Shown here: in pieces, positions 24,101 through 32,791 of the stretch
How positions within the stretch are numbered: position 1 is the stretch's first letter
Layout of the letters: the number at the start of each line of letters is the position of its first letter
DNA from: Malaya genurostris
Taxonomy: Eukaryota; Arthropoda; Insecta; Diptera; Culicidae
DNA: 64,000 nt
Assembly (NCBI RefSeq): GCF_030247185.1
Contig: NC_080571.1
Location: 207,820,880 to 207,884,879, forward strand
Direction: 5' to 3'
Notes under the pieces: generated by a model
Told to the model about the DNA's origin: nothing
The model's database searches: none
The model's input: only the letters and a program-made list of their open reading frames with translations
Program-made: the position numbers and the translations under genes

Positions 24101-25646
24101 TGCATGTGTTTCCTACTTCAGAATGATCGATCGCGGAGAAGTTCGGTGTTCCCTAGTCGCAGCTAAGACGAAAGTAGCCCCATTGAAGCCACTGTCCATT
24201 CCTAAACTGGAACTGCAAGCAGCGGTCATAGGAGCACGACTGGCGAAGTCTATTGCTGAAAATCATACTCTTAAAATAACAAACCGAGTTATGTGGACTG
24301 ACTCCCGTACGGTACTCTCCTGGCTTCGATCCGATGTGCGAAAATACAAACAGTATGTTGCGTTTCGGGTTTCTGAAATCTTGGATATTACTTCAATTGA
24401 CGAGTGGCGTTGGACACCTTCCAAAATGAATGTCGCTGATGAAGCCACAAAATGGGGGAAAGGGCCCAAAATCGATGGCAGCAGTCGATGGTTTAAATCT
24501 CCAGAGATCCTGAATTGCCCTTCTGGAAGTTTGCCGGAACAGACTACATCATGGGCTGAAACTGCTGAAGAGCTACGTGCAGTTCACATACATCGCGGAA
24601 AACCTTTACTGCAACTAGTAATTTTCGGAAGATTTTCAAAATGGGAAAGATTGATCAATGCAGTCGCTTACGGGCACAGATTCATTGATATTCTGCAGCG
24701 TAAGGTACGTGGTAAAGCAATCTACAATACTATGTGGCTGAACCGAGAAGAAATATTGACTGCAGAGATAACAGTTTGGAAACAAATGCAATTTGAAGAG
24801 TATGCTGACGAAATTCTCACCATAAATGAAGATCAGAAGGTCTCGCAAAATGAGCGCGTAGGACTAGGCTCTGATAGTAAGCTTTACAAGGTCTCGCCGT
24901 TCTTGGACGATGACGGTGTTTTGCGTATGGAGTCTAGGGTGGCAAATGCCGAGCATTTACCATATAATCTCCGATTTCCGATCATTCTCCCGAGAGATCA
25001 TTACGGAACACGCCTTGTCGTCGATTTTTATCATCGAAAATACAAACACTACAACAACGAAACGGCGGTCAATGAGATGAAACAAAGATATCACGTATCG
25101 AAGTTACGAATGACCTTTAAAGTAGTTCAAAAGCATTGCATGTGGTGTAAAGTTTACAAGGCAAAACCTAAAATTCCGAGAATGGCCCCACTTCCTTTAG
25201 CGAGATCTACACCGTATGTTCGAGCTTTCAGCTATACGGGACTGGATTACTTTGGTCCACTTCTAATCAGACAAGGTCGCAGTGAGGTGAAACGTTGGGT
25301 AGCACTTTTCACGTGCCTGACGATTCGAGCGATACATTTAGAACCTGTATCCAGTTTGTCCACCGAGTCCTGCAAAATGGCAATACGGCGGTTCGTGGCA
25401 CGGAGGGGAGCACCGATAGAAATATATAGCGATCAAGGTACAAATTTCCTGGCAGCAAGTCGCGAGTTGTTGCAAGAGTATCGAGAAATCAATCAGAATT
25501 TGGCTGCTTCATTCACAAATGCGATAACACATTGGCGTTTCAATCCTCCATCTACACCACACATGGGGGGGGGCTTGGGAACGTATGGTTCGGTCTGTAA
25601 AATGTGCGTTAGCTTCTTTATCAACTATACGCAAGCCAAACGATGA
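21111..25646 (+). pseudogene. BEL/Pao polyprotein: gag DUF1759, protease, RT, RNase H, integrase (frameshifted)
   Basis: The 1511-codon frame holds, by residue: gag DUF1759 (about 38-215, beginning AARHVVPKELPTFSGDP), zinc knuckles (about 267-335, CPICEEMGHKTKEC), aspartic protease (about 381, FLDDGSSTTL), reverse transcriptase (about 690-900, FHQVQIRPEDR; catalytic YVDDYLD at about 801), RNase H (about 985-1100, FVDASEDAYA, IPKLELQAA, WTDSRTVLSWL) and integrase (about 1300-1485, GLDYFGPLL, SDQGTNF). RT and RNase H motifs are the BEL/Pao type. The first about 35 residues lack gag similarity and may come from the upstream insert. The frame breaks inside integrase at a run of nine G (25565-25573); eight would keep the family reading, so this is a +1 lesion or a sequencing error. 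The rest of integrase is at 25585-26235. Confidence 0.93.
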
Positions 25647-26235
25647 GACCTTTGTAACGTTTCTGAATGAGGCGGAGTCAATAGTCAATTCAAGACCCTT
25701 GACTTACATGCCCATTACTACCGAAAATCAAGCAGCATTGACTCCGAATTGCTTTCTAATGCTTAGTACAAGTGGTGTTAATCAACCAGCGGTTGAACTG
25801 GCGACAAATCGATGCTCCAGTAAATCTAGCTGGAATCTGTATCAAAATCTTTTGGATCAATTTTGGGGTCGGTGGATAAAAGAATACCTGCCTACGATAA
25901 CCAAACGAACAAAATGGTTCGACGAAACCAAACCTCTGGAGGCAGGTGACTTGGTCTTGATTGTTGAGGAGCATCAACGAAACGGTTGGTTAAGAGGAAG
26001 AGTTCTTCGAACTTTTCCGGGACGTGACGGTAGAGTTCGCAGTGCAGAAGTGAAAACAGCAGCATCCATTCTACGGCGCCCGGTGGCGAAACTGGCGGTC
26101 CTTGACGTTATTGATATGGTTGCAGAAAACTCCAAGCAATACGGGTCGGGGGATGTTCAGGACGACAGTTCGCATGACACCGATCACCCAGTGATTGAAA
26201 GCGAGATAACAAACACAGATAAAAATATTTTGTGA
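25574..26235 (+). pseudogene. BEL/Pao integrase C-terminal part, +1 frame
   Basis: Continues the integrase after the G-run: the catalytic-core end (NEAESIVNSRPLTYMP, with the last core Glu in the alternate frame) and the DUF5641-like C-terminal domain (LDQFWGRWIKEYLPT, LEAGDLVLIVEE..NGWLRGRV), which is characteristic of BEL/Pao integrases. The frame runs on into the 3' LTR (from 26154) and stops at 26235 only because of the MITE inserted there. Confidence 0.9.
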
Positions 26236-26794
26236 ATTTACATTTATTTTCATGCACATATTTGGAGCAGGCAATTGAATGGAAATTTACATTACAAAAC
26301 GAAGCGGTTTGTGAATATACAGTCTTGTTCAATACAAAACTAAATGAAATTTAATGTAATTTTACATCAATTATGGTTTTAAATCAAATTTTCGTTTCAA
26401 CTGATGTCTATTTCATAGTACTATCGGTTTACATGTCGTGTAAGTTTCATCTTTTCTTTCTGTGAACACAATCAACTAGCACTCGGTGATCTTACCTATT
26501 TAGATGATATGATCAGTATTTGATCAGCATCGGTATATGCCAGACACGAAGTTGTAGGCTAACTGCTACCTTTCTTATGCTAGGTCAGATAAAAGTAATA
26601 TAAAATTCATATTCATATTGTTGGACAGATGACAGACAGATTAAAATTAAGGACTAGAAATGTAAGTGTTTAAACCATTGAATTAATATTATGTGAACTC
26701 TAATATCAAGCAAAATTACAGCTAAAAGCAAATTCTAACCTAAACCTGAGTTTCGCTCTACGGATCCGAACGAATCCTGTCACATTTGCCAACA
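26154..26794 (+). repeat. BEL/Pao 3' LTR (with MITE insertion)
   Basis: Homologous to 13921-14308 on both sides of an about 247-bp insertion. A purine-rich stretch (CGGGTCGGGGGA) directly precedes the TG and is the likely polypurine tract. Confidence 0.9.
26214..26464 (+). mobile_element. MITE with CACAGATAAAAAT ends, copy 1 (in 3' LTR)
   Basis: Absent from the 5' LTR, so its limits are seen by comparison. Begins CACAGATAAAAATATTTTG and ends TTTCTTTCTGTG. The flank repeats AACACA, so either a 6-bp duplication or a shorter one overlapping the terminal CACA. Shares TTTTCATGCACATATTTGGAG with copies at 47107-47387 (-) and 60934-61205 (+). Confidence 0.85.
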
Positions 26795-26799
26795 CCATG

Positions 26800-27232
26800 A
26801 AAATACACTATTTTCCCCAAATCATGACTCGTTTTGCTCATTTCTAGAATCGGAATTTTGCCCGTGTACTTACTCGGGAATTTCTTCTGCATAAACTTTC
26901 AGTCTTGCAAAAACATGGAATGAATGTGCAACCCAAAAATAAACACTCTACCTTGAATTCCTGATGAAAAATATTTCTTGTATCAATTTCAAAATTTTGT
27001 TATGTAAATGCGTCAAATCTAATGCTGAGTGAGTGAAAATAAAAATTACGTTCTTGTTAAAAAAATTACTGGCGAGAAACATAAAATATACAAAGTAAAA
27101 ACCTTGCTTGAGACGTCCATGAGAATCATGCAATGCAATTATAAAGTTATGACTGAAAATATCATTGATACACGGGCAAAATTTCGATTCTAGAAATGAG
27201 CAAAACGAGTCATGATTTGGGAAAATAAAAGT
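26800..27232. mobile_element. MITE with about 65-bp inverted repeats
   Basis: 26802-26872 and 27168-27230 are inverted copies sharing CCCAAATCATGACTCGTTTT and TGCTCATTTCTAGAATCG. About 300 bp of AT-rich non-coding sequence lies between. It adjoins the BEL target site. Confidence 0.75.
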
Positions 27233-27236
27233 ACAG

Positions 27237-28206
27237 GTGTGTAATGTCAGAGACATAACTGGATGTCGCGAATGCGAATAAAACTGACACTCTTTCTTTA
27301 TACTTCCGAATATCAATTAGTTGATCGATTGTATGAATTGTGCAAGTTTTGCCCTTTTACACTACTAGAATCTGAAACGATACACCTAAACTACAGTACA
27401 TATTAGTTACATTAAACATTCTGACACACGAATATTACGAAATAACCAGTATAGTTCTTTATGATAAAATATTGGTGATTCTGAAAAGAACCTTTTATGA
27501 AGGCGTTCGTGATGGAGAGAGTGACGAGTTGAGTTCAAAATCCTATGGATACCATTGACTTCCGATTGATACCGCTGAATTCCGTCAACTATTTCCAGGC
27601 TGACCTGTTGTCCGTGGGTGCGATACTGATATGTGTTCTGTTCGAGTCTCCTGCTTCTTCCGCTTGCGGTAACAAGTTTTGTATTTCGCTTGGAGATTCT
27701 TCGATCGCACCATAATCAACACGATAACAACAACAGCCAATTTCGAAATGAGTGGTTTCTGAGTCGGTACTATGCATTTTAAATAGAAAATCCGCAGGAA
27801 ATTCTACAAACTACCACTGGTTCAAAAATAGGCCGTATAGAGTAGTGAAGTAAAATTTCGCATAATTCTTTGTGAGTTTTAATATGGTTCTAAAAAGAAC
27901 CGATTCGAAGAATTCTGGAACCTCAAAATCGTCGTCCTTGCGCGAAAAAGTCAAGTAAAAGTAAAGAGTTTTACGCGTTGTTTTCAAAGTTTTAGAAAAC
28001 CTAATTTTTGAGTTGTTTGTGGTTATCTCACAATGTTCAAAATATAATTCTAAATTCCTGATCATATTTCTGATAAAATGGTGAAAGAATTATGTTCCTG
28101 CCGTTATTACAAGTCGAGATATTCACGATTAAGTTCTGCCCATTCTTCCATATGACTAATTTTGAAAAGGCCCCCCATAGTAAAGTAAGTCGTATTCACG
28201 ACAATA
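27237..28206 (+). mobile_element. Histone-bearing element family, copy 3 (different cargo)
   Basis: The left about 185 bp (GTGTGTAATGTCAGAGACAT.. TTACATTAAACA) match the left end of copy 1, and the right end (CCCATAGTAAAGTAAGTCGT, ATTCACGAC) matches its right end. The interior 27425-27830 is unrelated to that of copies 1 and 2. On the minus strand it contains a short open frame starting at 27777 (MHSTDSETTHFEIG..) that I cannot assign, followed by a histone-like 3' stem-loop at 27492-27474. Confidence 0.7.
27474..27492 (-). terminator. Histone-type 3' stem-loop
   Basis: On the minus strand GGTTCT-TTTC-AGAATC folds into a 6-bp stem (one G-U pair) with a TTTC loop and is followed by ACC. That is the layout of the metazoan replication-dependent histone mRNA 3' processing signal. 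A second, weaker one (GGTTCT-TTTT-AGAACC) lies on the same strand at about 27901-27886. Confidence 0.5.
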
Positions 28207-28776
28207 TATTTTCATGTTATGATAGGGTAATGGCTCCCTATTTCATCTCATTTGTAAGGACCTCGCCTTCAAACCCCGATTTAGCCACTAAAATCACTAT
28301 AACTATTTCATATTACTGCTTTATTCGCCTTGCTCCACGTTAAGAATTGATTCACATTTCTTGAAAATTTAACTAATATTCATAAAACAGCTAAAAACAC
28401 TTATGATGTGTTCACTACTCTGCTCCTAATTTCATCTCAATGGATTTTTATCCATCCTATCTTTGATCATTTATTCGTCCTATAAATTAGCAATGGCGAC
28501 AGCAATCAAAACAAAATATTCCACTATTACACTCTCAGGTTCAAAATGTCAGAATTCCTCTTAAAAACGGCCTAATGCCAAGTATGAGACAACATACAAT
28601 ATTTCTAGAACCAGTTTGAAATCATTTCAACGTTTCAAATTTTTTCGGTCGTTTCCGTTGCTTTTTGCTTTAAATTTAAAATTTTACTTTAAAGTTAATT
28701 TGGTGAACTTTAAATAAAAACAAAAATGTAATTGTAACTATTTATTCATTAGCCCTTCTTAAAACGAAGTGTAGAA

Positions 28777-29373
<597 letters not shown>

Positions 29374-30143
29374 TACACAGTCGATGAAACACACACACTT
29401 TACAGCGTTATGTTGACGTATAGCGGAATGAAACCAGTGCTACTAGATTTGCCACAATGGTTATTTCATTAGTATTTAACACGCTCTTTCTGGTAATATT
29501 CGAAGCCAAAACAGCTTTATTGAAATATCAATATCATTAGTATAATTAAACTAATGTTACGGATACCAAAAACATACTTTTTGATAATAATTTGAAGAAG
29601 AAAAACAATTTATTTTTTGTAACAATATGAGATAACTTGGCAACTTTGCGAAACCAGATGAGATGAAAACAAAGCGCAATCGAGTGAACTAAGTGAAAAA
29701 CTTTAATCTCATATTTTTGAAGACTTTTATAGGTTGTCGGGTAATTTTTGAAGTTTTAAATCGTTAATTAAACAAGTGGCAAGTGAACATTACTAATTAT
29801 GAAACCATCCAGCATTCAATGGTAGTGTAATTGTGCGAAATAGTGATCATGTTTTGAGACGAATTGATTAGTAGATTTTCAGAAACATGACGAACTGTAA
29901 ATCTTGAGACGAAAATGTGCCCTAAATTGAAAAGTGAGTTTATTTTAAATGAAAAAAACGATAACCGAAGAACTTAAAACCATTTCTTTCAATAGAAAAG
30001 TGTGACAATAGCTTTTATAATCATGTTAAAACATTTCACAGTTTGATTCAGGTAGGTTGTAAAATATTATTCATGTTCAAAGTAATGAGGTGAAGGGATG
30101 AGATGAAAAAAGGAGCTCAGATGAAATAGGGAGCCGTTACCCT

Positions 30144-30345
30144 AATACACCATGATTGAAATTTCTCGGATCATGATCCATTCGGACTGATTTCGATGAA
30201 ATTTAATCGTAACGCACTTGAAGTTGTTGGGTATAACTTCAGGCGTGTTTCTGCTACGATGGTAATTTTTGCAACATAAATTCAGGCGTTATGTGTGATT
30301 TTTGCAACGATGGTAATTTTTGCAATATAAATTCAGTGAAAAGCA
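30144..30345 (-). repeat. Inverted copy of the 13735-13920 repeat
   Basis: GGATCATGATCCATTCGGAC, GTAACGCACTTGAAGTTGTT and TACGATGGTAATTTTTGCAA are reverse complements of segments at 13775-13890. A short internal duplication of GATGGTAATTTTTGCAA is present. Confidence 0.6.
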
Positions 30346-30678
30346 CGACGAACTTCTTTTAAAATGAAAATTTCTATGACGTACTTCCGCTTACATTGAG
30401 ATTCTCTTCCCTAATCTGAGGATTACAGGGCTCAATCACGACGCGATTTTGCTCCGTTTACTAAAATTGTTTAAATGTAATCGTGATGTGGTTATTTTTT
30501 TCAGTTGGCTATAAACTTTTTTTTTACATAGCCAGAAAGTAAAGTTTGTGAATTTATAGTGTGCGAAATAGAATTGTGTACTGATAGAAAGATAAGGTAA
30601 AAATGTGCTTAAATTAAAGACCCACTTTATGCTAACGATCCGTTCGAAAAACTACGTTTGTTCCATCCAATTTCTCAG

Positions 30679-30980
30679 GTTATCATCCGTACGAAAGCAC
30701 GCTCGGTGGACACCGTTCGCTGACTGCGTCACTCGTCACCTCCTGGAGGACATATTTGCCCGACGCACGATTTTCCGTCGGAAGGGAATCGATCCGCTAC
30801 CACATCGCTCCATTGGAAGTAATCTTACGGTGGTCTTAGGAAGTCCACGTGTCGGTAAAACACCGATCATTCGACCGGCAGAATAACCAGCAGCATCAAA
30901 AAGCCCTCTTCAGCTGGTCAGATTCGGGCGAAGTGCTCATGCAGTAATCCCTGTATCACCATCCATCAGTCGCTGAGTCG
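30679..30980 (+). other. Exon-like GC-richer block, product unknown
   Basis: A 302-bp block clearly richer in GC than its surroundings is bounded by a good acceptor (TTTCTCAG at 30671-30678) and a good donor (GTCG/GTGAGTTCG at 30981). One frame is open for about 69 codons (LSSVRKHARWTPFADCVTRH..) but no domain is recognised, and the other frames are broken. It may be a non-coding or 5'UTR exon, a pseudoexon, or unrecognised element sequence. Confidence 0.3.
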
Positions 30981-31433
30981 GTGAGTTCGTTCCGTATTAC
31001 TTAGTTGAACAAATAGAAACCGAGATAAATTGATAACCGCTAGATTGGTTTTCGGACCCCGCTTATAGACGGGCGCGTCCATGAAGTGATCACGTTTACG
31101 ATCCATGTGCACATGTGACTGCGTTCTCGGAAGCACCCTCCGAAACGCACACAAATAATTACACCCGGGTGTCCAAGCTTTTACCATTCATAGCTTGCCG
31201 CTCCTGAAGATGTCATCATAACCTGTGGTTGGGTCGAACAATGAGAAAAAAAGCACACTAACGAACTAGTAGATAGGGAGAGAAAGAAAACGCACACAAT
31301 AGAAAGCTAGGCCTAGGAATCAGCATGCAGAAATAAATTATACTTACCGTGAGATCATGTCCAATTTACTAAATACATTACAATCTATGCTTAAAGTTAA
31401 ATAAATGTTTTTTGCTAGTGTAGCTAGATAGAG

Positions 31434-31725
31434 TTTTGTCGTGAATACGACTTACTATGAGACGCCTTTTCAAAATTAGACTTATGGAAGAATGGGCAGA
31501 ACTTAATCGTGAATATCTCGACTTGTATTAATGGCAGCAACATTATTCTTTCACTATTTCTTCAAAAATATGATCAGGAATTTAGGATAATATTTTGAAC
31601 AGTGTGAGATAACCACAAACAACTCAAAAATTAAGTTTGCTGAAAATTTTAAAACAACGCGGAAAACTCTTTACTTTTGCTCGGGTTTTTCGCACAAGGA
31701 CGACGATTTTGAAGTAGTCAGGTAC
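31434..31725 (-). mobile_element. Histone-bearing element family, right end only (copy 5)
   Basis: Reverse complement of the right about 290 bp of copy 3: starts TTTTGTCGTGAATACGACTT and continues through CAGTGTGAGATAACCACAAA to TTGCTCGGGTTTTTCGC. The match ends at about 31725 and no left end follows, so it is truncated or joined to other DNA. Confidence 0.7.
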
Positions 31726-32110
31726 ATATCTTCAACTGAATGCGTATAAAGGGGAACCCTGGTCGAAAATCGATCATTTCTTCTTGTGCAATGGATGAAA
31801 GCAGACGTCGGGGCGAGAAGACGCATTCAAACAGCGGCATCGGAGAGCGCACCTTCTGCGTGGTTTAAAAACCTCAAACGCTCAAGTCTTAGTTCTCATT
31901 TGCCTTCCGGTCGTCAAGGCGAGAAGATGCATTAAACCAGTTTCGCATCATTTGGCACTGCGAGCGGATGTCTCGCGGGTTGTACGCAAAGCTAGTTTCA
32001 ACTCAAACAAAAGCGATTGCGTCAGACAGCAGAGCTACTAGTCGTTTGCACTGGAGACAAAGAAAACGAAAAGTGGACAACATTATATAAAATCAGCCGT
32101 TCTAATGGCT
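31726..32110 (+). promoter_or_regulatory. GC-richer promoter-like block upstream of the HMG-box gene
   Basis: GC-richer than its neighbours, with a TATA-like GTATAAAGG at about 31745 and a second TATATAAAA at 32084-32092. The second lies about 25-30 bp before a plausible start of the following gene's 5' exon. The first may belong to cargo of the adjoining truncated element, because its context resembles a histone-type TATA. Function inferred from position only. Confidence 0.4.
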
Positions 32111-32112
32111 CT

Positions 32113-32386
32113 AAATGTTATCTAAAGAACTATTAAGATTACTTCTTTGCAAATCGAAGGTAGAAAGTAGAAGTAGAAAGTTTAGTAAAAATCCAAAATA
32201 ATTTGATTTGCTTCGTGCACTTTTCGCTGAGCGAAAATCGTTCGAGATAAATGTTCCGAACTGTGCTAAATATCGTAGAGAATTCCACAATTTGGTCCTT
32301 CTAAAAGGCAGAAATGAATTCAAAATATTTTCCTTCGTTCGAGAAGTAATCGGAAAAGGTGTATTTTTCTCGTTACGGGAGCCGGG
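32113..32386 (+). other. 5' non-coding exon of the HMG-box gene
   Basis: Follows a TATATAAAA box at 32084-32092 and ends at the strong donor GG/GTAAGTAAG. The intron 32387-32467 (81 bp, ending in a long pyrimidine run and CCCCCAG) leads into the coding exon. The frame that would join the downstream coding frame has a stop at 32347-32349 and no ATG after it, so translation most likely begins in exon 2. A short upstream ORF begins at about 32117. Confidence 0.5.
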
Positions 32387-32487
32387 GTAAGTAAGCTTTT
32401 CTGTGGAATAATTTGGATAGCTTTGTCTGCTTTTGACAGTTGCTGTTTTTTTTCTCCTCCCCCCCAGAAAGTTCAAGCATTCTCAAC

Positions 32488-32791
32488 ATGCAGGACGACC
32501 ACGCCGCACAATTGATTAGTCGAAATTCATTTATCAATTTTTCACGTGGATACCATCGGCCGGAACGAAAAGGTTGTGAGGCTATTTTAGAGGCTGTTCG
32601 TGACTGGCTGCAAATGACTGCGGAGGAAAAACGACGTTTCCAGCGACCGGTTCGCGCCAGGACCGTAAGTAGAATTTTCAATGAAATCCTGCTCTTCGTT
32701 TTTATATGTTTTGCATTTATTTTTAATGTGGAACACATTTTTGTTTTCTATATAGCGGTGCAAACTAGAAACTCAAGAAAAATACACGTAG
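32488..32791 (+). CDS. Small MST-HMG-box (protamine-like) protein, about 70 aa, two coding exons
   Basis: Coding exon 32488-32664 (59 codons) joins exon 32756-32791 (11 codons and TAG) across a 91-bp intron with GTAAGTAG donor and TTTTCTATATAG acceptor, both phase 0. Residues 13-54 fit the MST-HMG-box signature of insect sperm chromatin proteins: RNSFINFSRGY, then about 15 residues, then A-V-R-D-W-L-Q-M and T-A-E-E-K-R-R-F (pattern N-x-F-x-N-F-x-R-x-[FY] .. W-x-x-[ML]-[ST]-x-x-E-K-x-x-[FY]). The C-terminus is basic (RRFQRPVRARTRCK). Proteins of this type pack DNA in spermatid nuclei. It is shorter than most relatives and consists essentially of the box alone. The last exon lies in the left arm of a large inverted repeat. 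Upstream coding exons cannot be excluded. Identification is by motif; expression is not shown. Confidence 0.65.

Larger units (their letters stand above)
13921..26794 (+). mobile_element. BEL/Pao LTR retrotransposon with nested insertions
   Basis: Long terminal repeats start TGTTCAGGACGACAGTTCGC and end CACATTTGCCAACA (TG..CA). The whole unit is bounded by the 5-bp direct repeat CCATG at 13916-13920 and 26795-26799. In order it holds: 5' LTR, PHD-finger gag, a histone-bearing element, rest of gag (frameshifted), about 4 kb of non-coding DNA, gag DUF1759/zinc knuckle-protease-RT-RNase H-integrase, and a 3' LTR carrying a MITE. Removing the insertions leaves about 7 kb, normal for this superfamily. 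No envelope-like frame follows integrase. The near-identity of the LTRs suggests a fairly recent insertion, but the coding lesions make it non-autonomous. Confidence 0.93.

Noticed and set aside
13921..26794. Endogenous retrovirus with envelope
   Set aside because: No frame follows integrase before the 3' LTR; the domains are BEL/Pao gag-pol only.
27589..27777. Acidic 62-residue minus-strand frame as histone H1
   Set aside because: Upstream of a histone-like stem-loop and with an acidic start, but no globular-domain or Lys-rich similarity, so not called as H1.
30605..30886. 93-codon frame as a protein-coding gene
   Set aside because: Starts in AT-rich intron-like DNA, no recognisable domain, and only partly overlaps the splice-bounded block.
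32111..32738. Two minus-strand frames of 121 codons antisense to the HMG-box gene
   Set aside because: Shadows of the sense exons; no domain, and sense splice sites are strong.
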